This document shows, piece by piece, positions 32,717-41,597 of a stretch of DNA of 64,000 nucleotides. The position numbers and the translations under genes are program-made. This DNA comes from PALSA-505 sp035308365 (GTDB taxonomy: Bacteria; Actinomycetota; Actinomycetes; Streptosporangiales; Streptosporangiaceae). Position 1 is the stretch's first letter, and every line of letters begins with the position of its first letter. Below the pieces are notes generated by a model. That model was not told the origin of the DNA and did not search any database. It was given only the letters and a program-made list of their open reading frames with translations. The stretch is taken from the NCBI GenBank assembly GCA_035308365.1, contig DATGGU010000064.1, positions 1-64,000 on the forward strand, given 5' to 3'.

Positions 32717-33487
32717 ATGTCCGCAACTGGAGTGGGCAGGCCCAAGAGGTTAGTGGTCCTGGGCATGCTGCCCGCCGCATTCAGCCTGGTGCTCGCCATC
32801 GGGGTCCCTGCCGCCCGGGCAGCGGCCTTTCCGGGTTTTGACGACCAGGCCTCGCAGTTCAAGATCTTCTGGGACTGCTCCTCATCCCCCTGCCCGCAAA
32901 ACGGCTCGGTGACCGATGTCCCGTCGCCGAGCGAGGACGGCGACGCGCTGAATATCAACTATGCGAGCGGCAATCAGTCCTATGAGGGCCTGGATGCCTA
33001 CATCCCGCTCGGGACCGACGCGTCGGCCCTGCGCTATCAGGTCAATTACGACTTCTACTTCCCGAACCGGACGCCGGTCCAGGCGCTGGAGTTCTGCATG
33101 AACAACTACTTCGGTGGCAAGCGCTACCAGTGGTGCATGCAATGGGAGAACATCGGGACCGGCGCCCCGCAATGGCGGATCTGGGGTGGCGCCGACAGCG
33201 GCGTGAAATGGAAGTCCATCGGCATCTCCGATAACAACATCAACCCCGGGACCTGGTACACGCTCACGATCGACGGCAACATCATTGGCGGCCAGGTGCA
33301 CTACCTGGACTTCATCATCCATGGGACGACGCACTCGCTGACCCAGTACACGTTCCCGCCCGATTCGTCGAGCGGGCCGGGGCTGGTGGCCGCCGTCCAG
33401 GTCGACGGGGACTCCCACGCCGATCCCTACCACCTCTACATCGACAACGCCCATTACTACTGGAGCAACACGGCGAAGAGAAGCTGA
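32717..33487 (+). CDS. Secreted protein, unknown, jelly-roll-like
   Basis: Predicted 256 residues with a Sec signal peptide: KRLVVLGMLPAAFSLVLAIG, with probable cleavage after ARAAA near residue 36. The mature part is rich in Trp, Tyr, Asn and Gly and has four Cys in two close pairs (FWDCSSSPCPQ; FCMNNYF with YQWCMQW). Segments such as NPGTWYTLTIDGNIIGGQVH alternate like beta strands, suggesting a concanavalin/jelly-roll carbohydrate-binding or lyase fold (inference). Codon use is visibly less GC-biased than the neighbours, for example AATATCAACTATGCG. AGGAGG stands 9 nt before the ATG. It is a single gene, possibly acquired. Confidence 0.75.
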   Translation: MSATGVGRPKRLVVLGMLPAAFSLVLAIGVPAARAAAFPGFDDQASQFKIFWDCSSSPCPQNGSVTDVPSPSEDGDALNINYASGNQSYEGLDAYIPLGTDASALRYQVNYDFYFPNRTPVQALEFCMNNYFGGKRYQWCMQWENIGTGAPQWRIWGGADSGVKWKSIGISDNNINPGTWYTLTIDGNIIGGQVHYLDFIIHGTTHSLTQYTFPPDSSSGPGLVAAVQVDGDSHADPYHLYIDNAHYYWSNTAKRS

Positions 33488-33567
33488 CGCTTCCGGGCGG
33501 CACCCGGCGAGGCGCGCCGAACTGAGATGAACGTCAGTGGCTGGAGGTGTGCTGGCGAGCCCGCTGA

Positions 33568-34758
33568 TTAACCGCGCGGTGGCAGGATCCGGCCGGTCAC
33601 CTCGCCGAAGCCGATCCTGGCACCGTCCGGACCGGGCGCGGTGGCGCTGATGCTCACTTCGTCGCCGTCTTCCAGGAAGGTGCGGGTGGTGCCGTCGGGT
33701 AGCGTCAGGACGTCGCGGCCGCCCCAGCTCAGCTCGATCAGCGAGCCGCGCTGGTCTGGCCGTGGGCCGCTGACCGTGCCGGAGGCGAACAGGTCGCCGG
33801 GACGGACCGAGGCGCCGTTGACGGTCATGTGCGCGAGCATCTGTGCTGGGGTCCAGTACATGGTGGCGTATGGCGGGCTGGACACCAGGTGCCCGTTCAG
33901 CCGCACCTCCAGGGTCAGGTCCAGCCCCCACGGCGCAGCGCCGTCGTCGGCCAGGTAGGGCAGCAGTGGCTTGTCCCTGGGGGGCGGGGCGACCCTGGCG
34001 TGCGCCAGCGCGGCCAGCGGCACGATCCACGGCGACACCGAGGTGGCGAAGGACTTACCCAGGAACGGGCCCAGCGGCACGTACTCCCAGGCCTGCAGGT
34101 CCCGGGCCGACCAGTCGTTCACCAGGCAGACGCCGAAGACGTGGCCGGCGAATTCGCCGAGCGCGACCGGCTGGCCGAGCGTGGAGCCGGTGCCGACCAC
34201 GAAACCAACCTCGGCCTCGATGTCGAGCCGCCGGGAGGGCCCGTAGGTGGGGGTGTCGTCGGCCGGTGCTTTGCGCTGGCCTCGTGGCCTGACCACCGGG
34301 GTGCCGGAGACCACCACGGTGCCTGAGCGGCCGTGGTAGCCGACCGGCAGGTGTTTCCAGTTGGGCATCAGCGGCTCAGCGCCGGGCCGGAAGAGCTGGC
34401 CGATGTTGCTGGCGTGGTGCTCGCTGGCGTAGAAGTCCACGTAGTCGCCGACCTCGGCCGGCAGCAGCAGGCTGACCTCGGCCAGCGGGTGCAGCGCGGC
34501 CTCCGGCGGCCCGGGCTCCCCGGCGAGCAGTGAGATGAGCTGCTGCCTGACTTCGCGCCAGCGGGCTGGCCCCTGAGCCAGGAATGGATTCAGCGCCGGC
34601 CCGGCGAAGACCGGGTCGCCGAGCGCGGCAGCGAGGTCGAGCACCTGGCCGCCGATCCGCACCCCGGCCCTGGGCGGGCCGCCGGCCGGGGCGAACACAC
34701 CATAGGGCAGGTTGGCCAGCCCGAACGCCGAATCCGCGGGGATCTCCACCCGGGCCAT
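33568..34758 (-). CDS. fahA: Fumarylacetoacetase
   Basis: Last enzyme of tyrosine/homogentisate catabolism, splitting fumarylacetoacetate to fumarate and acetoacetate. The predicted 396-residue protein has the N-terminal SH3-like domain and the hydrolase domain with DYVDFYASEHHASNIGQLFR, GYHGRSGTVVVSGTPVVRPR, GFVVGTGSTLG and VFGVCLVNDWSARDLQAWEY, where the Asp/Glu metal ligands lie. The ATG at 34758 overlaps the stop of the upstream gene (ATGA). No homogentisate dioxygenase is nearby. Confidence 0.96.
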   Translation of the reverse strand: MARVEIPADSAFGLANLPYGVFAPAGGPPRAGVRIGGQVLDLAAALGDPVFAGPALNPFLAQGPARWREVRQQLISLLAGEPGPPEAALHPLAEVSLLLPAEVGDYVDFYASEHHASNIGQLFRPGAEPLMPNWKHLPVGYHGRSGTVVVSGTPVVRPRGQRKAPADDTPTYGPSRRLDIEAEVGFVVGTGSTLGQPVALGEFAGHVFGVCLVNDWSARDLQAWEYVPLGPFLGKSFATSVSPWIVPLAALAHARVAPPPRDKPLLPYLADDGAAPWGLDLTLEVRLNGHLVSSPPYATMYWTPAQMLAHMTVNGASVRPGDLFASGTVSGPRPDQRGSLIELSWGGRDVLTLPDGTTRTFLEDGDEVSISATAPGPDGARIGFGEVTGRILPPRG

Positions 34759-35600
34759 CAGGCGGCCGCCCTTGTGGGCAGCAGGCCCAGCCGGATGAGG
34801 TCGTCGCGCGGGCCGGTCACGCTGCAGGTGCCGAAGGAGGTGAAGCTGGCCCGGGCGGCGGCCAGCCGCCCGGGTCCCAGCCCGGCCACCTGACCCGCGA
34901 CCGCGGCGTCCCGCCGGGCGAGCAGCGCGGCCAGCTCTTCGGGCGCCGCGCCGCGCAGCGCGGCCTCGGTAGCCAGCAGCACGTTGAGGAAGCCGTGCTG
35001 CTCCAGGTCGCCATCGGTGTGCCGGATCGCGTGGTGCAGCCCGGCGGTGCACTTGAAGGCCAGCCCGCGCGCGACCGCCCCGGTCAGCGTTCTGGCCAGT
35101 TCGGCCTCGCTGGGGTGGGCCTGGGGCACCAGGCCGCCGGTGCGGAACTTGGCCCGGTACCGTGAGCTGGCCAGCGCGTCCAGCACGGTAACGCCGCGCT
35201 CGTCGCGGGGCACCTCGACATAGCCGGTGACGCTGTCCGGCAGGGCGGCATCCAGCGCGGCCAGCAGCTCACCAATCCCGGCGCCGGCCGCCAGCGGCGT
35301 CTCCACCGCAGCCAAAGTCACCGTGTCCAGCGCGGCTGCCGCGGCGACGGCAGGGGACACCGCGGCGGGCTCACCCGGCAGTGTCACGCTGACCGCCAGC
35401 GGGGCTGTGCCCGGCTCCAGCAGCGGCGCCAGCCCACCCAGCGCGGCAGCGGGCAGCACCAGCGGCCCGACCAGCTCGGCATATGCGCTGTGCCGGTGGC
35501 CGTAGTGGGCGGTCACCGCGTCAGCCAGCGGCAGGTTTCCCGGCGGGAAGACGGCCGCGTCATCCAGCAGGGCCGTGAAGGCTCGCAAGGCTTCGGTCAA
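34758..35600 (-). CDS. Conserved hypothetical protein coupled to fumarylacetoacetase
   Basis: Predicted 280 residues, Ala/Leu-rich, without transmembrane segments. The N-terminus TEALRAFTALLDDAAVFPPG is followed by RYRAKFRTGGLVPQAHPSEA, GLAFKCTAGLHHAIRH and HGFLNVLLATEAAL. The His/Lys-rich motif may mark an active site. I do not recognise a named family. Start TTG 35600 is chosen because GGAGGAAGAGCA precedes it. It is translationally coupled to fahA, so a role in aromatic amino-acid breakdown is likely. Confidence 0.7.
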   Translation of the reverse strand: MTEALRAFTALLDDAAVFPPGNLPLADAVTAHYGHRHSAYAELVGPLVLPAAALGGLAPLLEPGTAPLAVSVTLPGEPAAVSPAVAAAAALDTVTLAAVETPLAAGAGIGELLAALDAALPDSVTGYVEVPRDERGVTVLDALASSRYRAKFRTGGLVPQAHPSEAELARTLTGAVARGLAFKCTAGLHHAIRHTDGDLEQHGFLNVLLATEAALRGAAPEELAALLARRDAAVAGQVAGLGPGRLAAARASFTSFGTCSVTGPRDDLIRLGLLPTRAAA

Positions 35601-35808
35601 TGCTCTTCCTCCTTTACGGCCATCACACACCTACCGGTCCAGCCGCCCTGCACCGGCCCGGCCCGGCTCACCGGCCACTGCCCGCGCCCCGCGGCGGTAG
35701 CACTCACTCCCACCGCGGGCGGCCTGCGCGATCACCGTCATTGAGGAACGTGACGGGGATGGACAGCCTTCTGGCTGAGCCCGGGTTCAGTCAAGCACCG
35801 AGAGATCT
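35601..35808. other. Intergenic region between two minus-strand units
   Basis: 208 bp with no gene. A small dyad, CCGTCA / TGACGG with a 10-bp spacer, lies near 35737-35758 and could be a weak terminator of the glycosidase-like gene or an operator of the fah operon. Nothing else stands out. Confidence 0.35.
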
Positions 35809-38607
35809 TCAACCCGAGACGATCGGGAGGCTGACCGCATTCGATTCTCCCCCCACCGTGGTCACCTGCAGCGCGGCGGTCGTTCCCGGAACGACGTGGT
35901 AGGTGTCACCGCCCGGGCCGCTCGGCGTGGGGACCTGGAAGACGATCCGCTGATCGGCCCACTGCAGGACCCGCAAGGTGGGGATCGTTCCCGGCGCGCT
36001 CCACGTGATGCCCTGGTCGGTGAGCTGCAGCGCGCTCGACGTCCCCTGGGACCGGCCGAAGCCCGACCCTTCGACCGTTACGATCTCGCCGGCGGCGGCC
36101 CTTCTCGCCGACAGGCGGGAGATACCCGGCGGCCCGAGTTCCCGGACGGCCGCCAGCTCGCGCTGGCCCGTCGTGGCGTCGGTATAGGCGGCGCGGACGG
36201 CCAGGGCCGCCGTGACGGTGCGGGACCGGCCCCGAGGGGCGGTAAGGCGCCACCGCCCTGTGACGGTCGTGCCGGCGGCCACGCTGGCCGCGGCCGGCGA
36301 GCCGAGCGGGGTAACCCGCCAGCCGTGCGGTGCCTCGACGGCCAGCCGCAGGCCGCGGACGGCACCTGGGCCACTGTCGCCGAATGTGGCGGTGACCGTC
36401 GTCGAGCCGCCGGCGCCGACGTGGATGGCCGAGGCCGGGTCGGCGCGCAGCGATGTCGCGGCCGGCGTGAGCTGGAGGTGCCGGAGGCGGACCGTCACGG
36501 ACGGGGTTCCAGGAGCGATCGTGACGGTCCCAGCGGCCTCGTTCACCTGGCCGGTGGAGGTCCCGGCGATGTTGTTGACGAAGGCCGGCAGGTCGAAGAC
36601 GACCGGCCCGGATGGGGTGCCGTTGAGGCTGAGGCTGACCGCGTGGCCCGTCGAGGCGATGTGCAGGCCCAGCCGGTGGCCGTCGGTGACCGGGAAGTTC
36701 GACACGTTGATCGACTTGCCCGGGGCCAGCCAGCTGTTGGGGACTCCCCGCCCGGCAATCAGCGTCCCGTTCGCCATCTGAGAGGCCAGGGAGTCGAGCA
36801 GGCCCTGCGCGGCGAGCGAGATACCCCATGAGTGCGGTGATGCGCCGCCGGCCGAGGACGGATGGTTGCCGATCCACGGCGTCGTATCGGCCGGTGCCGC
36901 CGATCCCTCCCACCACGCATAAGGGCCGGACTGGTCGTTGGCGAGCATGAACTCGTTCGCCAGGATCGACTCGTCCCGGTAGCGCGTGCTGCCGATTCCC
37001 CATGCCCCGTAGCCCGCGTTGTAGGTGGTCGAGTAGAAACCTTCGCCCGGGTAACCGCCGAAGGTGGTGGGCGGTACCACGCCTGCGGTCCCGGCGAATC
37101 CGTGGCTCAGGGTGCTGTCGAGCCATGCGGCCATGCTCCGCCCCGCCAGACCGGACACCTTGGCGCCCATCAGGTAGCCGTGCCACGCCTCGTTGGTGTA
37201 GACGCCGGGCGCGGCCCAGTTCCCGTCCAGCGGGTCGGCGCAGCGGTTGTAGCTGTTCGGCTCGACCATCGAGCACGGCAGGTAGTCCAGATGGTAGGTG
37301 GCCACGGTATGGGCGAGCGTGGCGTCCACCGCCTTTTGCAGGCTCGCATACTCGTTCTCGCCCCAGCTGGCTTGCGCCTGGTTCCCGATCGCCTTCGCCA
37401 GGTAAACATACGACGCCAGGCCCAGCAAGGACTCGAAGTTGTCGCTGGTCCAGTAGCCGTTCGCGTCGATGTCGCTGGTCTCCTCCATTATCCCGCCGGG
37501 ACCGGTACGGTCCGCGGCGGTCTGGTGCGCGGTGGCTTCGATGCTCGGCTGCTTCGCCGCACCCAGCGGCCCTGGCTTGGTGAAGTGCTGCTTCAGGAAG
37601 GCCAGGTCACCGGTCTTTTCCAGGTATATGGCCCACAGCCACGGGTAGGTCCACAGCCCGTCGGCGTATTGGCCGTTGGTGCCCACGACCGTGTCGACCT
37701 CGTTCAGCAGGGCATGGGCGCCGGAGAAGTCGCCCTCGTTGAACATATTGGCGAGGATGCCGATCACGTCGTGCTCATACTCGGCGTGGTAGCCGTTGGT
37801 GCCCGTGTCGAGCTGATTCCCGCTGCGGTCGATCTGGGTGTAGATGAAGCCCGCCCTATAGGCGTCGGCAAGCTGGGGGTCAGGAAGTGAAAGCTGGGTG
37901 ATCCCAGAGAGCCGGGCGTTCCAGAAAGCCCGCATGTGCGCGAAGTGCCCGGCCCAGCTGCCAGCGTGCTCCAATTGCGAAGCGGTGGGCCACGGATAGC
38001 TGTTCCCGAACCGGTCCGACGCGACGACGTAGTCGTGGTCGACGGTCCGGCCGGGCGGCACGGTGTTCGGCGCCTGGTTGAGCGGCAGCAGGCCCGGCGA
38101 CGGCTCGGGGTTGACCCTCACCGGATGCGCCGTCGGGTTGTGCACGGCCACCTGGCTGTAGATCGCGACATAGGCGTGACCATCGAGCAAGACCCGGTCG
38201 CCGAAGTTGGTGATCGACACGTGCGCGCCCCGGTCGGTGAAGCCGGTCACCAGGGCCGGCAAGTAGCCGCCGGCCTCGGTCCAGGTGGTCGGCGAGTAGT
38301 TGTACACGCCGTAGCCGTAGGTGGTGTCGATCCCATTCTGGACGTAGAAACTCCCGCCCAGGCACGCAACAGCGCCCTGGTCGTTCCCCAGCCACCCGAT
38401 CGCGGACACGTCCACGGCCAGGCCGGTGGCCGGCTGGAACCCGGTATTGTCACCGGTCGAGCACGGGTACGGCGACCCGGCCGGCCCGGCCTGCCCTGTC
38501 ACGCCGGAAGATTCAGCCGCGGCGCCGGCAGGCGCGCCGAGCAGCCCGGCTAGGGTCACTGCCGCCGCCAGCGCTCCCAGCGCCCCGCGCATCTGTCGTC
38601 TGTCCAT
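35809..38607 (-). CDS. Large secreted glycosidase-like protein with IPT/TIG domain
   Basis: Predicted 932 residues. The signal peptide covers about residues 1-32 (MRGALGALAAAVTLAGLLGA). Residues about 200-600 resemble an (alpha/alpha)6-barrel glycoside hydrolase, with QYADGLWTYPWLWAIYLEKT, IMEETSDIDANGYWTSDNFE and PGVYTNEAWHGYLMGAKVSG. A beta-sandwich NEW3/alpha-galactosidase-associated domain follows (VTATFGDSGPGAVRGLRLAV), then a C-terminal IPT/TIG domain (AAAGEIVTVEGSGFGRSQGT). I cannot name the GH family or substrate. The ATG at 38607 has GGAG 5 nt upstream; a longer in-frame start exists at 38643. Confidence 0.8.
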   Translation of the reverse strand: MDRRQMRGALGALAAAVTLAGLLGAPAGAAAESSGVTGQAGPAGSPYPCSTGDNTGFQPATGLAVDVSAIGWLGNDQGAVACLGGSFYVQNGIDTTYGYGVYNYSPTTWTEAGGYLPALVTGFTDRGAHVSITNFGDRVLLDGHAYVAIYSQVAVHNPTAHPVRVNPEPSPGLLPLNQAPNTVPPGRTVDHDYVVASDRFGNSYPWPTASQLEHAGSWAGHFAHMRAFWNARLSGITQLSLPDPQLADAYRAGFIYTQIDRSGNQLDTGTNGYHAEYEHDVIGILANMFNEGDFSGAHALLNEVDTVVGTNGQYADGLWTYPWLWAIYLEKTGDLAFLKQHFTKPGPLGAAKQPSIEATAHQTAADRTGPGGIMEETSDIDANGYWTSDNFESLLGLASYVYLAKAIGNQAQASWGENEYASLQKAVDATLAHTVATYHLDYLPCSMVEPNSYNRCADPLDGNWAAPGVYTNEAWHGYLMGAKVSGLAGRSMAAWLDSTLSHGFAGTAGVVPPTTFGGYPGEGFYSTTYNAGYGAWGIGSTRYRDESILANEFMLANDQSGPYAWWEGSAAPADTTPWIGNHPSSAGGASPHSWGISLAAQGLLDSLASQMANGTLIAGRGVPNSWLAPGKSINVSNFPVTDGHRLGLHIASTGHAVSLSLNGTPSGPVVFDLPAFVNNIAGTSTGQVNEAAGTVTIAPGTPSVTVRLRHLQLTPAATSLRADPASAIHVGAGGSTTVTATFGDSGPGAVRGLRLAVEAPHGWRVTPLGSPAAASVAAGTTVTGRWRLTAPRGRSRTVTAALAVRAAYTDATTGQRELAAVRELGPPGISRLSARRAAAGEIVTVEGSGFGRSQGTSSALQLTDQGITWSAPGTIPTLRVLQWADQRIVFQVPTPSGPGGDTYHVVPGTTAALQVTTVGGESNAVSLPIVSG

Positions 38608-38712
38608 GTGCTCTCCAGCCGGGGAGAAGCGCCGCCACAGCACAGAACTCGGGGCGTGGCGGCATGCGCCACAGTTCTATGTGAAATTTCACCACACCGC
38701 GCGGCGGATTTG

Positions 38713-39840
38713 TCAAGGGATCTCGCGACGCGCGCGGTCATGACAGCCCTGGAGGGTCTGGTATGCGGCTAGTGCCGCGTCGAGGGCGTCCTGCTCGGAG
38801 GGGAGGGTCTGGGCGCGTTTGACGGCGGCCTCGCTGAGCCGCGTGGCCAGGGCGGGGTCGTCCAGGACTGAGGCGACCGCCCCGGCCAGGGCCGCGGCGT
38901 CGCCCGGCGGCACCAGCAGTGCGGCATCCTCCCCGGTGAGGCCGGGGATGCCGCCGGCCCGGGAGGTTACCAGCGGCAGACCAGCCCGCAGCGCCTCCTG
39001 CACGGCAAGTGGCTGGCCTTCCCAGACGCTGGGCAGCACGAAGACGTCCGCGGCGGCCATCAGGGCGGGCACGTCGCGGCGGCGGCCGAGGAAGCGTGCG
39101 TTCACCGCGGCCGCGGTGGCACGCCTGGTCAGCTCCGCCTCCAGCGGTCCCTCGCCGACGATGACCAGGAGTGGTGCCGGGTCGCGGTCACGCCAGCGGG
39201 CCGCCGCGTCAATCAGCGTGTCCAGGCCCTTCTGTGTGGCCAGCCTGGCCACAGTAAGCACGACCGGCGCACCGCCCGCGCCGAGCTCGGCCCGCAGCCC
39301 GGTAAGCGTGTCCGCGGTGGCGGCGGCCTGGGCAGGAGGCGCGGGCACGAGGGCGCGGGCCACCCGTCTGGCTCGCAGCCCGCGCATCCGCGACTCCAGG
39401 TCGCTGGACACGCACAGCACCTGGTCGGCCCGGTGGGCGACGAGGCGCTCCAGGAACTGGTACACCGCCCCGGTGAGGCCGCCGGCCGGGGCGGCGTTGT
39501 GCACGGTGACGACCAGCCTGGGCCGGTATCTGGTGCTGGCCACCGCGAGCGCGGCCAGCGCACCCGCCCGCATCCCGTGCGCGTGCACCACGTCGGGCCG
39601 TGACCGGGCGAACAGCGTGCGCAGCCGCCGCACCGCCACCAGGTCACGTGACGGCCTGGGCCGGTCCGCGATCTCGACCGCCGTGAAGTCTGGACCTCCC
39701 GGTTCACCGGTGAAAGCCCAGGTGCCGGCTGGGCCGTACACGCTGACGGTGACACCCCGCCCGGCCAGGCCATCGGCCAGCATACGGACATGACGCGCGG
39801 TGCCGCCTGCTGAGGTGCCCAGGACGTAAGCGACCTTCAC
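38713..39840 (-). CDS. Glycosyltransferase, GT4 (group 1) type
   Basis: Predicted 375-residue GT-B enzyme. The N-terminal acceptor domain has VAYVLGTSAGGTARHVRMLA and DVVHAHGMRAGALAALAV. The C-terminal donor domain has VVLTVARLATQKGLDTLIDA, LLVIVGEGPLEAEL and VFVLPSVWEGQPLAVQEAL, containing the E-x7-E type nucleotide-sugar site. It is the last gene of the envelope operon; the GTG at 39840 overlaps the murJ stop (GTGA). Acceptor and sugar are unknown. A lipid-linked or cell-wall glycan is likely from the context. Confidence 0.9.
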   Translation of the reverse strand: MKVAYVLGTSAGGTARHVRMLADGLAGRGVTVSVYGPAGTWAFTGEPGGPDFTAVEIADRPRPSRDLVAVRRLRTLFARSRPDVVHAHGMRAGALAALAVASTRYRPRLVVTVHNAAPAGGLTGAVYQFLERLVAHRADQVLCVSSDLESRMRGLRARRVARALVPAPPAQAAATADTLTGLRAELGAGGAPVVLTVARLATQKGLDTLIDAAARWRDRDPAPLLVIVGEGPLEAELTRRATAAAVNARFLGRRRDVPALMAAADVFVLPSVWEGQPLAVQEALRAGLPLVTSRAGGIPGLTGEDAALLVPPGDAAALAGAVASVLDDPALATRLSEAAVKRAQTLPSEQDALDAALAAYQTLQGCHDRARREIP

Positions 39841-41597
39841 CGGCCCAGCCTCGCTCCGGCCCGGGTCAGGAGTGAGCGCATTTCGCCTCCATCGAGGGCG
39901 AGGACAACCAGGGCAAAGGCCAGGACCACGCAGACGCAGGCGAGCAGCACCACGCCGGCGTTGGGCAGGAAGCCGTAGACGCGCAGGGCCGCCGACAGTC
40001 CGGCGCCTGCCGCGGCCCCGGCCAGGGCGCCGGCCAGCCCGGCGGCGCCGGCTCTGGGGACGCCGCGCAGCGCGGCGCGGCCACGGGTCCGGTGGATGGC
40101 GGCGGCCAGGGCTGCACCGGCCACGGTGAGGCCGATGGTGTTGCCGAGGCCGAGGGCGGGGACGACCCAGGACCGCGAGACCAGCGGGACGATGATCAGG
40201 TCGGCCGCGATCACCAGGATCCATCCGCCGGTGACGGCGGCGGCCGCGATCTTGGTCCGGCGGCAGGCGAACAGGGCCCGGGACAGGTTGGCGGCCAGGC
40301 CGAAACCTGCCAGGCCCGGCGCGAACGCGGCCAGCGCCCAGGCCAGCTCGGTCGCGGACCCACGGTCGGCCACCGTGTTGTGGGACAGGAACACCCGGGC
40401 CGCCGGCACGCAAGCGCCAGCCAGCAGGGCGACACCGAGCCAGGACGCGAGCATGCCCGCCCGGGTGGACGAGGCGACGGCACGGTCGAAGTCTGGCGGG
40501 CTGGCAGTCCCACCGGAGGTGGCGTCCGGGGCCGGGCCGGCCGCGGTATCCCCGGCCGGATCTGGCGCCGGGCCGGCCTGCTTGCCTTCCGGCGCTGCGG
40601 TGCCCGTGCCGGTGCTTGCGGCAGATGCGGACAGAACCGGGAACGCACTGGTCGCGATCGGCACGGCCAGCACGGCGTAGGGGACGAAGAAGACCTGCCA
40701 GCCGTAGTTGTACAGGACCAGAGCGCCGGAGCCACCGTAAATATTAGCCAGCACGATGACCACCGCCGTGCTCACGTTCTGCGCGATCACGGCCGCGATC
40801 CCGGCGATGGCCAGGGAGCGCACCCTGGCCGCGACGCCGGGCGGGAAGTGCAGGGCGGGCCGCAGGCCGAGCTTGAGCCGGTGCACCGGGACCAGCGCGG
40901 TGACGGCGAGCGCGGCTACTCCGGCCGTGGTGCCGATCGACAGCATCAACTCTGCCGGGCGCGGCAGGGCGGTGATCGGCCGCCCGTGGTCCAGCGGCAC
41001 GAAGAGGAAGTATGCCGAGGCCACCACGATGCTGGACAGCACCGGCGCCAGCGCGGGCGCGGCGAACCTGCGGTGCGCCTGCAGGATGCCGTAGCCGACG
41101 ACGGCCAGCCCGTACAGCGCGATCTGCGGGGCGAAGACGGCCAGCATCCGGGATCCGGATGCCAGCATGCTGGGGTCCGCGCCGCGCGGGGCCGGGTGCC
41201 CCAGCAGCAGCGACACCACCGGATGCGCCGCCACCGCGACGGCCACGCTGACCGGGACGAGCAGCAGCAGCGTCCAGGTGATCAGCGCCGACGAGGTCTG
41301 CCGGGTCTCGGCCTTCCCCCCGGCCAGCGCGGGGCCTGCCAGCACCGGCACGACCATGCCGGTGAGCGCGCCGCCCAGCACGATCGCGTAGATGATGTTG
41401 GGCACCTGGTTCGCGGTCGCGTAGGCGGTGCCCAGCGGGGTGGCGCCCACGGTGTGGGCGAACACAAGCTGCCGGCCGAAGCCCACGACGTTGGCCACGC
41501 CGGTGATCACACCGATGAGCAGGGCGGAACGGCCGATCCCAGCGCCGCTGCGGGCCCCCTGTTTCACTGTCCCCCGGTCGGTAGCCGGGGCGGTCAC
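39837..41597 (-). CDS. MurJ/MviN-type lipid II flippase
   Basis: Predicted 586-residue MOP-superfamily flippase with about 14 transmembrane helices. Family marks are VTGFGRQLVF-like GVANVVGFGRQLVFAHTVGA near the N-terminus, NQVPNIIYAIVLGGALTGMV, and ALVLYNYGWQVFFVPYAVLA. A long Ala/Pro/Asp-rich loop (about residues 320-375) is inserted before FDRAVASSTRAG, unusual for MurJ and likely cytosolic. GTG 41597 is chosen since it overlaps the upstream stop (GTGA). It would translocate lipid-linked peptidoglycan precursor or a related glycolipid for this operon. Confidence 0.9.
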   Translation of the reverse strand: MTAPATDRGTVKQGARSGAGIGRSALLIGVITGVANVVGFGRQLVFAHTVGATPLGTAYATANQVPNIIYAIVLGGALTGMVVPVLAGPALAGGKAETRQTSSALITWTLLLLVPVSVAVAVAAHPVVSLLLGHPAPRGADPSMLASGSRMLAVFAPQIALYGLAVVGYGILQAHRRFAAPALAPVLSSIVVASAYFLFVPLDHGRPITALPRPAELMLSIGTTAGVAALAVTALVPVHRLKLGLRPALHFPPGVAARVRSLAIAGIAAVIAQNVSTAVVIVLANIYGGSGALVLYNYGWQVFFVPYAVLAVPIATSAFPVLSASAASTGTGTAAPEGKQAGPAPDPAGDTAAGPAPDATSGGTASPPDFDRAVASSTRAGMLASWLGVALLAGACVPAARVFLSHNTVADRGSATELAWALAAFAPGLAGFGLAANLSRALFACRRTKIAAAAVTGGWILVIAADLIIVPLVSRSWVVPALGLGNTIGLTVAGAALAAAIHRTRGRAALRGVPRAGAAGLAGALAGAAAGAGLSAALRVYGFLPNAGVVLLACVCVVLAFALVVLALDGGEMRSLLTRAGARLGR

